A DNA stretch of 64,000 bases from Sideroxydans sp. (GTDB taxonomy: Bacteria > Pseudomonadota > Gammaproteobacteria > Burkholderiales > Gallionellaceae), in the NCBI GenBank assembly GCA_013791855.1, contig VMTA01000038.1, positions 62,001-126,000 of the forward strand, in the 5' to 3' direction. Shown here one piece after another: positions 1 through 9,479 of this stretch. Under the pieces are notes generated by a model. That model saw nothing but the letters and a program-made list of their open reading frames with translations. It had not been told where the DNA came from and ran no database searches. Each line of letters starts with the position of its first letter. Position 1 is the stretch's first letter. Made by a program: the position numbers and the translations under genes.

Positions 1-701
1 GCAACTGCGAACTGACCGAACCCGGCCAGGCGTTGGTGAAGCACGGTGTGACCATCGTCGGCTATACCGACCTGAACAGTCGTTTAGCCAAACAATCGTC
101 CACGCTGTACGGCACCAACCTGTTCCGTCTGGCTGAAGAGCTATGCAAGAACAAGGACGGTGTCATCAACGTCAACATGGAAGACGACGCCATACGCGGC
201 CTGACGGTCATCAAGGATGGCGAGATCACCTGGCCTGCGCCTGCGCCGAAGTTGGCTGCTGTGGCCAAACCCGCCGCAGCCAAACCGGCCACCGCTCCCG
301 CTGCGAAAGGCCACGGCAGTGCCGGTGCACCGGCCTCGGCAGGGAAGATAGTCGCCATATTCAGTGTCGTGGCGCTGCTGTTCCTGCTCATCGGTGCGTA
401 TGCGCCCGCAGCTTTCCTCGGACACTTCACCGTGTTCGTGCTGGCCTGCTTCGTCGGTTATATGGTGGTGTGGAACGTCACGCCAGCCCTGCATACCCCG
501 CTGATGAGCGTCACCAACGCGATCAGCAGCATCATCGCCATCGGAGCGCTGGTGCAGATCGCGCCGCCGACGGTGCTCGGCCTGGATAGACCGGACGGCT
601 GGATACTCTGGCTGGCCGTGGCGGGTATTGCGCTCACTGCGGTGAACATGTTCGGCGGCTTTGCGGTGACCAAACGCATGCTGTCGATGTTCCGCAAATA
701 A
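1..701 (+). CDS. pntA: NAD(P) transhydrogenase subunit alpha, C-terminal part (cut by window start)
   Basis: This is the C-terminal part of proton-translocating NAD(P) transhydrogenase alpha, which transfers hydride between NADH and NADP+ at the inner membrane using the proton gradient. The reading frame is already open at base 3 (codons for NCELTEPGQ), so the true start lies outside the window. The visible part has the end of the soluble NAD-binding domain, an Ala/Pro/Lys-rich linker (about 75-100 residues into the visible part), and several hydrophobic membrane segments ending in [10 protein letters not shown]. The domains are fused as in the two-subunit enterobacterial type, not split into PntAA/PntAB. 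pntB follows after 11 bases, so the two form an operon. Confidence 0.93.
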   Translation, partial: NCELTEPGQALVKHGVTIVGYTDLNSRLAKQSSTLYGTNLFRLAEELCKNKDGVINVNMEDDAIRGLTVIKDGEITWPAPAPKLAAVAKPAAAKPATAPAAKGHGSAGAPASAGKIVAIFSVVALLFLLIGAYAPAAFLGHFTVFVLACFVGYMVVWNVTPALHTPLMSVTNAISSIIAIGALVQIAPPTVLGLDRPDGWILWLAVAGIALTAVNMFGGFAVTKRMLSMFRK

Positions 702-712
702 GGATCACGATC

Positions 713-2131
713 ATGATGTCTTCAAGTTTGACCAGTGTCGCTTATCTCGGTGCGACGATTCTATTCATCCTCAGCCTCGGCGGTCTTTCCAACCCCGAGA
801 CCTCACGTCGCGGCAATCTCTACGGCATGATAGGCATGACCATCGCCGTGCTGGCCACGGTGTTCGGTCCGCGCGTCACGATGGAAGGCCTGCCATGGAT
901 CATCGGCGCGATGGTGGTGGGCGGCAGCATCGGCCTGTATGCCGCGCGCAAGGTGCAGATGACGCAGATGCCGGAACTGGTCGCGCTGATGCACAGCCTG
1001 GTCGGTCTGGCCGCCTGTCTGGTGGGCTACGCCAATTACATCGACCCGATGGCGTCACTGAATCTGTCACATGCCGAAAAGGCGATCCACGAGATCGAAG
1101 TCTATGTCGGCATTCTGATCGGCGCAGTGACCTTTGCCGGCTCCCTCATCGCCTTCGGCAAACTGGCGGGCAAGATCGGCGGCAAACCGCTGTTGCTGCC
1201 GGGGCGCCATTTCCTGAATCTGATCGGCCTGCTGGTCGTCATCGCGTTCGGCTACCAGTTCCTGCACGCGGAAACGATCGATGCGGGCATGTTCGCTCTG
1301 GCGGTGATGACCGTGATCGCGCTGCTGTTCGGCATCCACATGGTGATGGCCATCGGCGGCGCCGACATGCCGGTGGTGGTGTCCATGCTGAACAGCTACT
1401 CCGGCTGGGCGGCCGCAGCGACCGGCTTCATGCTGAACAACGACCTGCTGATCGTCACCGGCGCACTGGTCGGTTCCAGCGGCGCGATCCTTTCCTACAT
1501 CATGTGTCGCGCGATGAACCGCAACTTCATCAGCGTCATCGCGGGCGGTTTCGGCGGCGGCGCGCCTGCCAAGAAGTCCGGCGGCGACGCACAGCCGGTG
1601 GGCGAAGTGGTGTCCATCAGCGCAGTCGAAACGGCAGAACTGCTGCGCGAAGCCAAGAACGTCATCATCGTGCCGGGCTACGGCATGGCTGTGGCGCAGG
1701 CCCAGCATACAGTCAATGAGATCACGCAGTTCTTGCGCGAAAAAGGCGTCAACGTGCGCTTCGGCATCCACCCCGTGGCAGGCCGCATGCCCGGCCATAT
1801 GAACGTGTTGCTGGCCGAAGCCAAAGTGCCTTACGACATCGTGATGGAGATGGATGAGGTCAATGCGGACTTCCCCGATACCGACGTCTCCATGGTGATC
1901 GGTGCCAACGACATCGTGAACCCGGCCGCGCAGGAAGAACCCGGCAGCCCCATCGCCGGCATGCCGGTGCTGGAAGTGTGGAAGGCCAAGACCTCCATCG
2001 TGATGAAGCGCAGCATGGCTTCAGGCTATGCGGGCGTGGACAATCCGCTGTTCTACAAAGAGAACAACCGCATGTTGTTCGGCGATGCCAAGAAGATGCT
2101 GGATGAGGTGCTGGTCGCGCTGAAGGCGTAA
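713..2131 (+). CDS. pntB: NAD(P) transhydrogenase subunit beta
   Basis: PntB supplies the membrane proton channel and the NADP(H)-binding domain III of the transhydrogenase. The 472-residue product is the normal length. The first roughly 280 residues are a run of hydrophobic segments. The C-terminal domain begins its nucleotide-binding fold at about residue 320 ([12 protein letters not shown]) and continues with [18 protein letters not shown] and the conserved [13 protein letters not shown] stretch. It starts 11 bases after pntA in the same direction. A strong hairpin with a following T-rich run lies 22 bases after its stop, so transcription of pntAB likely ends there. Confidence 0.97.
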   Translation: MMSSSLTSVAYLGATILFILSLGGLSNPETSRRGNLYGMIGMTIAVLATVFGPRVTMEGLPWIIGAMVVGGSIGLYAARKVQMTQMPELVALMHSLVGLAACLVGYANYIDPMASLNLSHAEKAIHEIEVYVGILIGAVTFAGSLIAFGKLAGKIGGKPLLLPGRHFLNLIGLLVVIAFGYQFLHAETIDAGMFALAVMTVIALLFGIHMVMAIGGADMPVVVSMLNSYSGWAAAATGFMLNNDLLIVTGALVGSSGAILSYIMCRAMNRNFISVIAGGFGGGAPAKKSGGDAQPVGEVVSISAVETAELLREAKNVIIVPGYGMAVAQAQHTVNEITQFLREKGVNVRFGIHPVAGRMPGHMNVLLAEAKVPYDIVMEMDEVNADFPDTDVSMVIGANDIVNPAAQEEPGSPIAGMPVLEVWKAKTSIVMKRSMASGYAGVDNPLFYKENNRMLFGDAKKMLDEVLVALKA

Positions 2132-2152
2132 AGCACCACGGATGGACTGATG

Positions 2153-2181
2153 AAAGAGCCGCGCATGCGGCTCTTTTCTTT
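2153..2181 (+). terminator. Rho-independent terminator after pntB
   Basis: A perfect 10-bp stem (2153-2162 pairing with 2167-2176, GC-rich centre, 4-base loop GCAT) is followed by TCTTTTCTTTT-like bases. It sits between the convergent pntB and the minus-strand radical SAM gene. The T-rich side favours termination of plus-strand transcripts. Confidence 0.85.
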
Positions 2182-2208
2182 TGTGGCGGCGGCCTGCCGC
2201 AGGGAAAG

Positions 2209-3720
2209 CTATTCCGCCTGCAGCCGCGCCTGCCGCTTCGCAGGATTGCCTGTCCTGGTCTTGCGGGGCATATCCTTCTCGTTTCTCATGAACGGCGGCA
2301 TCTCCTTGCTGCCCGACTGAAGAAAATCATGCTCCAGGGCGCTGCGGGCTGTTTCCGGCGCTACGGCAAGCGCGGTGGTCAGACCGGTGAAAAGCAGATC
2401 GAACAACTGGGGCAACGGAATCTGGTGTGTCTTGCGCGTGGTGGCATAGAGCCAGTCGGAGAAAGTCAGGAAGCGGGCGAACGGGCTTACAGCCAGCAAG
2501 AGTGGCAGCGTTTTCGCAAAGCGTCCCGAGTTACCTACCAGATCCCAGTAGCGCGCAAAGCGCACCAGCCTTTGCATGGTGGAAAAGTCGATGCGGTCGG
2601 TGGCGAGGATGGCGTAGGGCGGATACGGGGTGTAGCGCATGGCGTACGCTTCAGTGTGGCGGGTAATGGGCGTACCGCGCAGACGCTTGAGCACGCCGAC
2701 CTGGATCTCCTGCTGCTTCAGTGCGATCAGGCGGTCGAAGCCATCCGCGATGCTCGCCACATCCTCGCCGGGCAGGCCAATGATGAGATCGACGTGGATA
2801 TGCGCCTGGCTTTCCTGGCGCAGCCAGCGCAGGTTCGCCTCGGCTTTGGCGGTGTCCTGTTTGCGCGAGATCAGCGCCTGCACCTCCGGGTTCAAGGTCT
2901 GGATGCCGACCTCGAATTGCAGCGCGCCGGCCGGGAATCTCACAATCAGCGCTTTCAGTTGCTCCGGCAGGTGATCAGGGATGACTTCGAAGTGCACGAA
3001 CAATTTGTCGTCCAGCCGCGCAAGGAAGAATTCCAGAATGCGCACACTGTCTTTGATGTTGAGGTTAAAGGTGCGGTCGACGAATTTGAACTGGCGCGCA
3101 CCGCGCTGATACAGCTTGTCCAACTCGTCGAGGATGCGGTCCAGATCGAAGGCCCAGGCCGTTTTGTCCAGAGACGAGAGACAGAATTCGCATTTGAACG
3201 GGCAGCCGCGCGAGGCTTCTACATACAGCGTGCGATGCGAGATGTCGCTGTCCGAGTAATACGCATAGGGCAGTTCGATCTCGGACAGCTTCGGCTGGAT
3301 GCCGGCAATGATCTTCTGTGCCTGCGGGCGCTGTTGCAGAAGTTCGCGACAAAGTTTGGCAAAACTTATGTCTCCCCAGCCGGTGATCACATGATCGGCC
3401 AGGCGCACGACCTCCTGCTCATCGCATTCGTAACTGACCTCCGGCCCGCCCAGCACCACGGTGATCTGCGGGGCTACGCATTTCAGCAAGGCGACCACGC
3501 GGGTGATCTCGCTCACGTTCCAGATGTATACGCCGAAACCGATGATACGCGGCTGGGCCGCAAGCAAAGCCTCGACGATCTCCTCTGCCCGGTTCTGCAG
3601 GGTGAACTCCATGATCTCCGTGTCACACTCCAGCTCGCCCATGTTGGCGGCGAGATAGCGCAAGCCCAGCGAAGCATGGATGTAGCGCGCGTTGAGGGTG
3701 GTGAGGACGATGGTGGGCAT
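2209..3720 (-). CDS. B12-binding-domain radical SAM protein, DUF4080 type
   Basis: The 503-residue protein has an N-terminal cobalamin-binding-like domain (MPTIVLTTLNARYIH start, with VVLGGPEVSYE near residue 90). A radical SAM domain follows, whose cluster motif CxxxCxxC appears as CPFKCEFC near residues 172-179. The C-terminal third resembles the DUF4080 region often found in these proteins. The family uses a 4Fe-4S cluster and S-adenosylmethionine for radical chemistry, but the substrate of this subgroup is not known to me. It stands alone on the minus strand, converging on pntB. The C-terminus is Lys/Arg-rich. No cobalamin-binding DxHxxG motif is obvious, so B12 binding is uncertain. Confidence 0.85.
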   Translation of the reverse strand: MPTIVLTTLNARYIHASLGLRYLAANMGELECDTEIMEFTLQNRAEEIVEALLAAQPRIIGFGVYIWNVSEITRVVALLKCVAPQITVVLGGPEVSYECDEQEVVRLADHVITGWGDISFAKLCRELLQQRPQAQKIIAGIQPKLSEIELPYAYYSDSDISHRTLYVEASRGCPFKCEFCLSSLDKTAWAFDLDRILDELDKLYQRGARQFKFVDRTFNLNIKDSVRILEFFLARLDDKLFVHFEVIPDHLPEQLKALIVRFPAGALQFEVGIQTLNPEVQALISRKQDTAKAEANLRWLRQESQAHIHVDLIIGLPGEDVASIADGFDRLIALKQQEIQVGVLKRLRGTPITRHTEAYAMRYTPYPPYAILATDRIDFSTMQRLVRFARYWDLVGNSGRFAKTLPLLLAVSPFARFLTFSDWLYATTRKTHQIPLPQLFDLLFTGLTTALAVAPETARSALEHDFLQSGSKEMPPFMRNEKDMPRKTRTGNPAKRQARLQAE

Positions 3721-3816
3721 GCGGGGCAGGTATATCGAAATGCCGATATGTTACGCGAGTTCCGAGACAAGACTGTCAATGGAGAAGCGTCATGTCGCCT
3801 GTGAGCGGAAGCAGGC

Positions 3817-4284
3817 TCAGTGTCCCGGATCGTTGCGCAGGAAAAGATAGATAGAGGAAAGTCCCAGCAGGCTCTCGATCAGATACAGGATGCTGGAGAT
3901 GCCGTGCCACATGGAAAAGCTGTCAGCCAGCGGGCTTTTCATCACCTCAAGCGGCAGTGCCTGTGACTTCAACCCGGCCATCAACGGCTGGATGCCGAAC
4001 TGGAGGGCAAGCGTGATGAGCAGCATCAGCGCGATGGCGAGGAAGGCGGGCTGGCGCAATGCCAGCTTGCCGAACTTCACACCATCCCGCAGCAGCAGAT
4101 ACACCCCGCATGCGATGCCGACGAAACCCTGCACGCGGAACATCTCGCCCGCCAGCATGCCAGCCAGTTGTTTATCGGGTTGCGCCTGGAACAGGATGGG
4201 CACGGCCAGATAGCCGACCGTCCACAAGCTGCCGACCCAAAGGGTGAGGGCGATGCCATCCAGAAAACGCAGCTTCATGCTCAT
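3817..4284 (-). CDS. DUF4149-type small membrane protein
   Basis: This 155-residue protein has about four hydrophobic segments (starting MSMKLRFLDGIALTLWVGSLW). The pattern is that of the DUF4149/TMEM205-like family, whose function is unclear. I place the start at 4284 because its ATG overlaps the msrA stop as ATGA. A second ATG lies at 4278. A longer frame extends to 4419 but would overlap msrA by 139 bases with non-hydrophobic sequence, so I reject that start. It is the last gene of a minus-strand smpB-msrA-DUF4149 run and is probably translationally coupled to msrA. Confidence 0.82.
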   Translation of the reverse strand: MSMKLRFLDGIALTLWVGSLWTVGYLAVPILFQAQPDKQLAGMLAGEMFRVQGFVGIACGVYLLLRDGVKFGKLALRQPAFLAIALMLLITLALQFGIQPLMAGLKSQALPLEVMKSPLADSFSMWHGISSILYLIESLLGLSSIYLFLRNDPGH

Positions 4285-4865
4285 TCCCCGAGACGATAAC
4301 CACGGTTGACGTGGCAGGTGTAGCCGTGCGGATTTTTCACCAGATATTTCTGGTGATACGCCTCGGCGGGCCAGAACTCCTTGAAGGCCACGACTTCTGT
4401 CACCACTTTCGCGCCCCAATCACCCGAAGCATCCACGGTACGGATTACCTCTGCTGCCGTGTCGCGTTGCGCATCGCTGACATAGAAGATGGCCGAACGG
4501 TATTGCGTGCCCCGGTCATTGCCTTGCTGGTTGCGCGTGGTCGGGTTATGCATGCGGAAGAACTCGAACAGCAGGTGACGATAGGTGAGCTTGGCCGGAT
4601 CGAACACGATCTTCAACGATTCGGCATGGCCGCTACGTCCCATCTTCACGATCTCATAGTTCGCATTCGGTACGTCGCCGCCGGTATAGCCAACTTCAGT
4701 CTCCAGCACGCCGGGGATCTGTCGCACCAGCTCTTCCATACCCCAGAAGCAGCCGCCGGCGAGGTAGGCGGTTTGTGTGGTGTCGTTCATCCCAGTTCCT
4801 TTCTGTCCCGCCCAAGCGGGGAGGGTAATGCTCAAGAACAATATGAGAAATACCTTGCGAATCAA
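4281..4865 (-). CDS. msrA: Peptide-methionine (S)-S-oxide reductase, exported form
   Basis: MsrA reduces the S-epimer of methionine sulfoxide in damaged proteins. The signature GGCFWGMEE (catalytic Cys near residue 39) and the downstream MGRSGHAESLKIVFDP and NQQGNDRGTQYRSAI blocks are all present. The 194-residue protein begins with a hydrophobic signal-like segment ending PAWAG, so it probably acts in the periplasm. An internal ATG (residue 26, MNDTTQT) would give a cytoplasmic form. The start codon lies immediately beside the smpB stop, and the stop overlaps the next gene, showing a compact operon. Confidence 0.95.
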   Translation of the reverse strand: MIRKVFLILFLSITLPAWAGQKGTGMNDTTQTAYLAGGCFWGMEELVRQIPGVLETEVGYTGGDVPNANYEIVKMGRSGHAESLKIVFDPAKLTYRHLLFEFFRMHNPTTRNQQGNDRGTQYRSAIFYVSDAQRDTAAEVIRTVDASGDWGAKVVTEVVAFKEFWPAEAYHQKYLVKNPHGYTCHVNRGYRLGE

Positions 4866-4866
4866 T

Positions 4867-5316
4867 CTATCGTCGCTCTTTCTTCATCGCGACAGCAGCT
4901 TCGCGTTTGGATTCTTTTTCTTTCTCCGTGGCGCGCTTGTCATGCTCTTTCTTGCCTTTCGCCAGCCCGATATCCAGCTTCACACGGCCGCCCTTGTAGT
5001 GCATGTTCAAGGGCATCAGGGTGAATCCGGCGCGCTGTACCTTGCCGATGAGTTTGTCGATCTCGTGTTTGTGCAGCAGCAACTTGCGGGTGCGCACGGG
5101 GTCGGGATGGATGTGGGTGGAGGCGTTCAGTAGCGGACTGATATGCGAGCCGAACAGCCAGAGTGCGCCGTCCTTGGCCAGCACATAGGCCTCCTTGAGC
5201 TGCACGCGTCCGGCGCGGATCGCTTTGACTTCCCAACCTTCAAGCATGATGCCTGCTTCATGTTTGTCTTCGATGAAGTAGTCGTGAAAGGCTTTTTTGT
5301 TCTGGATGATACTCAT
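4867..5316 (-). CDS. smpB: SsrA-binding protein SmpB
   Basis: SmpB binds tmRNA and brings it to stalled ribosomes for trans-translation. The 149-residue product has the usual length, the N-terminal [18 protein letters not shown] and [11 protein letters not shown] motifs, and a basic C-terminal tail ([19 protein letters not shown]) that enters the decoding site. It is the first gene of a minus-strand run and is divergent from ratA. The smpB-ratA-rnfH neighbourhood is conserved in many proteobacteria. No tmRNA gene was seen nearby. Confidence 0.97.
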   Translation of the reverse strand: MSIIQNKKAFHDYFIEDKHEAGIMLEGWEVKAIRAGRVQLKEAYVLAKDGALWLFGSHISPLLNASTHIHPDPVRTRKLLLHKHEIDKLIGKVQRAGFTLMPLNMHYKGGRVKLDIGLAKGKKEHDKRATEKEKESKREAAVAMKKERR

Positions 5317-5381
5317 TGGAAGATGTGTTTTGCCTGTGGTTACGCTATTCTACCAGCCTTTGATGACGGGCTAGTTGAAGC

Positions 5382-5819
5382 ATGGCGTTGGTGGAAAAGA
5401 CGGTACTGGTGGCGCATACGGCGGAGCAGATGTTCAATCTGGTGGATCGGGTAGAGGAATATCCCCAGTTCCTGCCCTGGTGCGGCGGTGCGACCATGGA
5501 CGACATGCAGGGTACGACCATGCATGCCACGGTGCATATCGATTACCACCACATCAAACAGCACTTTTCCACCGAGAATCTGCGTGAACCGCCATTCCTT
5601 ATCAAAATGAAACTCAAGGACGGTCCATTCCAGAAATTGGACGGGAGTTGGCGTTTCATCCCCTTGAACGAGGAAGCCTGTAAAATAGAATTCAGTCTGC
5701 ATTACGAATTCTCCAGCAAGCTGCTGGAAAAGATGGTGGGGCCGGTGTTCCATTACATCGCCGACAGTTTCGTGGATGCTTTCATCCACCGTGCAGAAAA
5801 GATCTACACCACAGCATGA
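5382..5819 (+). CDS. ratA: RatA-like ribosome association toxin / coenzyme Q-binding START-family protein
   Basis: The 145-residue protein belongs to the polyketide cyclase/START-like COQ10 group (start MALVEKTVLVAHTAEQMF; VEEYPQFLPWCGG; C-terminal HYIADSFVDAFIHRAEKIY). In E. coli the homologue RatA was described as blocking 70S assembly. Eukaryotic relatives carry coenzyme Q, so the physiological role is debated. It is divergent from smpB and overlaps the rnfH start by four bases (ATGA), as in the conserved ratA-ratB arrangement. Confidence 0.92.
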   Translation: MALVEKTVLVAHTAEQMFNLVDRVEEYPQFLPWCGGATMDDMQGTTMHATVHIDYHHIKQHFSTENLREPPFLIKMKLKDGPFQKLDGSWRFIPLNEEACKIEFSLHYEFSSKLLEKMVGPVFHYIADSFVDAFIHRAEKIYTTA

Positions 5820-6130
5820 ACACCGAAAATATCGATATCGAGCTGGTCTATGCCTTGCCGCAAGAGCAGGCGTTGCTCAAATTCAAAGTGCCAGCTGGCA
5901 CCACGCTGGGGGATGCCGTGCGCCTTTCTGGCATCCTCGACAAGCATCCCGAGATCGATCCGGAAAAAGCCAAATACGGCATCTTCGGCAAGCTGAGCAA
6001 AGCCGATGTGGTGATGCGCGAGCGTGATCGCATCGAGATATATCGTCCCTTGATCGCTGACCCGAAGGAAGTGCGTCGCAAGCGCGCCGAAGAGGGCAAG
6101 GTCATGAAGAAGGGCGGCGGCGATGCTTGA
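5816..6130 (+). CDS. rnfH: RnfH-family ubiquitin-like protein (RatB)
   Basis: A 104-residue protein of the RnfH/UPF0125 family with a beta-grasp fold. The typical opening IDIELVYALPQEQALL, the centre KYGIFGKLSKADVVMRERDRIEIYRPL and a Lys/Arg-rich end are visible. The family is the usual partner of ratA. A molecular function has not been firmly established. The start overlaps the ratA stop and the end overlaps the following PHP gene, so the three are translationally coupled. Confidence 0.93.
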   Translation: MNTENIDIELVYALPQEQALLKFKVPAGTTLGDAVRLSGILDKHPEIDPEKAKYGIFGKLSKADVVMRERDRIEIYRPLIADPKEVRRKRAEEGKVMKKGGGDA

Positions 6131-6995
6131 TATCGACCTGCATTGTCATTCCAGTTGCTCCGACGGCACACTGACACCGGAAGAGTTGGTGGCGCGTGCG
6201 GCCGAGCGCGGGGTGACCATGCTGGCGTTGACCGACCACGATGAGATCTCCGGCCTGGACAGGGCTAGGACAGAGGCTGAAAAGCTCGGTATGACTTTCA
6301 TCAATGGCGTCGAGATATCCGTCTCATGGCGTAAACACACCTTGCATCTGGTGGGTTTGCACATCGATCCGACTTATCCGCCCCTGGTGGCAGGATTAGC
6401 AGAAGTGCGCAGCGGACGCGGCCAGCGCGCGCAGAAGATGGCCGATGAACTGGCCAAGGTCGGCATCGGCGGCGTGCTGGAAGGCGCCTACAAATTCACC
6501 ACTAACCCCAACATGATCGGTCGCACCCATTTCGCGCGTTATCTGGTCGAATCCGGCCGCTGCAAGGATGTGAAGAGCGTGTTCAACCGTTATCTGGCCA
6601 GTGGCAAGCCCGGCTATGTCCCGCACCAATGGGCTGATCTGGGAGAAGCCATCTCCTGGATACGCGGCAGCGGCGGCATCGCCGTGTTGGCTCATCCGGG
6701 ACGTTATATGGTGGGACGCCACAGCATGGGCAAGCAGACCATGCACGAGTTGCTGGAAACCTTCGTCGAACTGGGCGGTGGCGCGCTGGAAGTGGTGACC
6801 GGTAGCCACACACCGCCGCAATACGCGGAGTTTTCCCGCTACGCCGAGGAATTCCATTTGTTGTCCTCGTGCGGTTCGGATTTCCATGGCCCGCAGGAAA
6901 GTTACCGTGATCTCGGGCGTCTGCCCGATCTGCCGGAGATATGTCGTCCGGTGTGGCAACACTGGCAAGACCCTACCCAAATGAAAGCAGCCTGA
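6123..6995 (+). CDS. PHP-domain phosphoesterase (YciV/RNase AM type)
   Basis: The 290-residue PHP-family metallophosphoesterase opens with the metal ligands in DLHCHSSCSDG and continues LTDHDEISG, GVEISVSW, VLAHPGRYM and GSDFHGP, the standard PHP motifs. Characterised relatives hydrolyse 3',5'-nucleoside bisphosphates and trim RNA 5' ends (RNase AM, formerly TrpH/YciV). It overlaps rnfH by eight bases and the next gene by one base (TGATG). The next gene is a YciO-like protein, matching the common yciV-yciO pairing. Confidence 0.92.
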   Translation: MLDIDLHCHSSCSDGTLTPEELVARAAERGVTMLALTDHDEISGLDRARTEAEKLGMTFINGVEISVSWRKHTLHLVGLHIDPTYPPLVAGLAEVRSGRGQRAQKMADELAKVGIGGVLEGAYKFTTNPNMIGRTHFARYLVESGRCKDVKSVFNRYLASGKPGYVPHQWADLGEAISWIRGSGGIAVLAHPGRYMVGRHSMGKQTMHELLETFVELGGGALEVVTGSHTPPQYAEFSRYAEEFHLLSSCGSDFHGPQESYRDLGRLPDLPEICRPVWQHWQDPTQMKAA

Positions 6996-7624
6996 TGGCA
7001 CAATTCTTCAATATCCACCCCGACAATCCCAATGCGCGCCTGATCCGTCAGGCGGCCGAGATGCTGCGCGACGGCGCGGTGATCGTCTACCCGACCGATT
7101 CCGGCTATGCCTTGGGCTGCCATCTGGGCGACAAGGATGCCGTGACCCGCATCCGTCAGATCCGTGAACTGGATGAGCAGCATCACATGACGCTGGTCTG
7201 CCGTGATCTGTCCGAACTGGCCAACTATGCGCGGGTGGACAACGTGCAGTTCCGCCTGCTGAAGAACAATACGCCCGGTGCCTACACCTTCATCCTGCAA
7301 GCGACCAAGGAAGTGCCGCGCCGCCTGCAGCATCCCAAGCGCAGTACGGTCGGCGTGCGCATCCCGGACCATCCGGTGGCGCTGGCCTTGCTGGAAGAGC
7401 TGGGCGAACCGTTGCTGAGTTCCACCCTGATCCTGCCGGAGGAACCTTTCCCGCTCACCGATATAGACGAGATACGCGAGCAGCTTGAGCATCGCGTGGA
7501 ACTGGTCATCGAGGGCGGGGCAGTCGGCATCGAGCCGACCACGGTGATCGATCTGACCGGCGCCACGCCACAGTTGCTGCGTGCCGGACGCGGGGATGTG
7601 GTGCCTTTCGGGATCGAAGACTAG
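6995..7624 (+). CDS. YciO/TsaC-like Sua5-YrdC family protein
   Basis: The 209-residue protein shares the YrdC/Sua5 fold used to make L-threonylcarbamoyl-AMP for tRNA t6A. Visible landmarks are DGAVIVYPTDSGYALGC, RKR-like basic residues in HPKRSTVGVRIPDHP and the end GATPQLLRAGRGDV. The gene context and sequence fit the YciO branch more than TsaC proper, so a role in t6A is only possible. I choose ATG 6995 because it overlaps the PHP stop. An upstream in-frame start at 6941 would run into that gene. Confidence 0.88.
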   Translation: MAQFFNIHPDNPNARLIRQAAEMLRDGAVIVYPTDSGYALGCHLGDKDAVTRIRQIRELDEQHHMTLVCRDLSELANYARVDNVQFRLLKNNTPGAYTFILQATKEVPRRLQHPKRSTVGVRIPDHPVALALLEELGEPLLSSTLILPEEPFPLTDIDEIREQLEHRVELVIEGGAVGIEPTTVIDLTGATPQLLRAGRGDVVPFGIED

Positions 7625-8260
7625 ATGGAACATCTGATCCAGCTCATCACCGTCGCCGCGATCCCTGTTCTGTTCGCGATCACACTGCACGAGGCTGCCC
7701 ACGGTTATGTGGCTCGCCACTTCGGTGATATGACGGCCTACCAGCAGGGCCGCATCACGCTCAATCCCATCAAACATATCGACCCGGTCGGCACGATCCT
7801 GCTGCCGATGCTGACGCTGGTACTGGGCGGCATCCTGTTCGGCTGGGCCAAACCGGTACCGGTCAACTTCTCGGCCTTGCGCCGGCCCAAGCAGGACATG
7901 TTGTGGGTCGCCATCGCCGGACCGGCCAGCAATCTGCTCATGGCTATCTTCTGGGCGCTGGTGGCCAAGCTGGCCTGGAGCTTTCCCGGCGGCTACTTCT
8001 CCGAACCGATGATGGAAATGGCCCAGATCGGGGTTAAAATCAACGTCATCCTGATGGTGCTGAACATGTTGCCCTTGCCGCCGCTTGACGGCGGACGGGT
8101 CGCAGTCAGTCTGTTGCCGCACCGTCAGGCGTACCAGCTTTCTCGTATCGAGCCTTATGGCCTGTTCATCCTCATCGGGCTGGCCATCACGCCGGTGCTG
8201 GGCTGGATATTGACGCCGCCGGTGATAGCGGTGATCGATCTGATCAACTTTTTCTTGTGA
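7625..8260 (+). CDS. Site-2 protease family (M50) membrane protein
   Basis: The 211-residue membrane metalloprotease has the zinc motif HEAAH at residues 22-26 in the first transmembrane helix and the second-site NMLPLPPLDGG motif with its Asp near residue 155. It is the short form without PDZ or CBS domains. Such proteins are common next to trpS and scpAB in betaproteobacteria, but their substrate is not known. It begins one base after the YciO-like stop. A 16-base gap then leads to trpS. Confidence 0.92.
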   Translation: MEHLIQLITVAAIPVLFAITLHEAAHGYVARHFGDMTAYQQGRITLNPIKHIDPVGTILLPMLTLVLGGILFGWAKPVPVNFSALRRPKQDMLWVAIAGPASNLLMAIFWALVAKLAWSFPGGYFSEPMMEMAQIGVKINVILMVLNMLPLPPLDGGRVAVSLLPHRQAYQLSRIEPYGLFILIGLAITPVLGWILTPPVIAVIDLINFFL

Positions 8261-8276
8261 ATGTGAAGTCTAAATA

Positions 8277-9479
8277 ATGTTTGCTGATCGCGTGTTATCC
8301 GGGATGCGTCCCACAGGTAATCTACATCTGGGCCACTACCATGGTGTGCTGAAGAACTGGGTGCAGATGCAGCACGAGTTCGACTGTTATTTCTTCGCGG
8401 CCGACTGGCACGCGCTGACCACGCATTACGACACGCCTCAGATCATCGAGCAGAGCGTGTGGGACATGGTGATCGACTGGCTGGCCGCCGGGGTCGACCC
8501 TGCCCATGCCACGATGTTCATCCAGTCGCGCGTGCCGGAGCATGCCGAACTGCATCTGCTGCTGTCCATGATCACACCATTGGGCTGGCTGGAGCGCATG
8601 CCGACCTATAAGGACCAGCAGGAGAAACTGTCCGGCAAGGATCTGTCCACCTATGGTTTCCTCGGTTACCCCTTGCTGCAAAGTGCCGACATCCTCATCT
8701 ACCGCGCCACGCAAGTGCCGGTCGGCGAGGACCAGGTACCGCATATCGAGTTCACCCGCGAGATCGCGCGCCGCTTCAACCACATCTATGGCCGCGAGGC
8801 AGGCTTCGAGGAGAAGGCCGAGGCTGCCGTGAAGAAACTGGGCGGCAAGAAAGGCAAGCTGTATGCCGAACTGCGCACACGTTATCAGGAACAGGGCGAC
8901 GACGAGGCACTGGAATCGGCCAAGGCATTGCTGGACGAACAGCAGAATCTGTCGCACGGTGACCGCGAGCGCCTGTTCGGTTATCTGGAAGGCGGCGGCA
9001 AGATGATCCTGTCCGAGCCGCAGGCCATGCTGACCGTGGCCTCCAAGATGCCGGGGCTGGACGGGCAGAAGATGTCCAAGTCCTACAACAACACCATCAG
9101 CCTGCGCGAGGACGAGGCCGAGGTGGCGAAGAAGATCAAGACCATGCCGACCGACCCGGCGCGCATCCGTCGCACCGATGCGGGCAACCCGGACAAATGT
9201 CCGGTGTGGCAGTTGCACGAGGTGTATTCGACTGACAGCGTGAAGCAATGGGTGCAGCAAGGCTGCCGCAGTGCCGGCATCGGCTGTATCGAGTGCAAAC
9301 AGCCGGTCATCGATGGCGTACTGAGCGAACAGCGCCCGATGCGCGAACGCGCCCAGCGCTATCTGGACGACCCTTCGCTGGTGCGCAACATCATCGCCGA
9401 CGGCTGCGAGAAAGCGCGCAAATTGGCGATCGACACCATGCGTGATGTGCGCGAAGTAATGGGACTGGAATACAAGTGA
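8277..9479 (+). CDS. trpS: Tryptophanyl-tRNA synthetase
   Basis: This class I aminoacyl-tRNA synthetase charges tRNA-Trp. The HIGH-type motif reads PTGNLHLGHYHG (residues about 12-23), and the KMSKS loop reads GQKMSKSYNN near residues 262-271. At 400 residues it is the longer form, with an insertion around residues 180-240 (KKLGGKKGKLYAELRTRYQ) seen in many proteobacterial TrpS proteins. It overlaps scpA by four bases (GTGA). Confidence 0.97.
   Translation: MFADRVLSGMRPTGNLHLGHYHGVLKNWVQMQHEFDCYFFAADWHALTTHYDTPQIIEQSVWDMVIDWLAAGVDPAHATMFIQSRVPEHAELHLLLSMITPLGWLERMPTYKDQQEKLSGKDLSTYGFLGYPLLQSADILIYRATQVPVGEDQVPHIEFTREIARRFNHIYGREAGFEEKAEAAVKKLGGKKGKLYAELRTRYQEQGDDEALESAKALLDEQQNLSHGDRERLFGYLEGGGKMILSEPQAMLTVASKMPGLDGQKMSKSYNNTISLREDEAEVAKKIKTMPTDPARIRRTDAGNPDKCPVWQLHEVYSTDSVKQWVQQGCRSAGIGCIECKQPVIDGVLSEQRPMRERAQRYLDDPSLVRNIIADGCEKARKLAIDTMRDVREVMGLEYK

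Noticed and set aside
2329-3804. Long plus-strand open frame opposite the radical SAM gene
   Set aside because: It is the GC-rich antisense shadow of a gene with clear family motifs; the translation has no domain pattern and the frame has no ribosome-binding site.
4866-5381. tmRNA gene near smpB
   Set aside because: No tRNA-Ala-like ends or tag-peptide sequence were seen around smpB.
6902-8122. 406-codon minus-strand open frame across the PHP, YciO-like and site-2 protease genes
   Set aside because: It crosses three well-supported genes in antisense and has low-complexity His/Asp/Gln/Arg composition typical of shadow frames.
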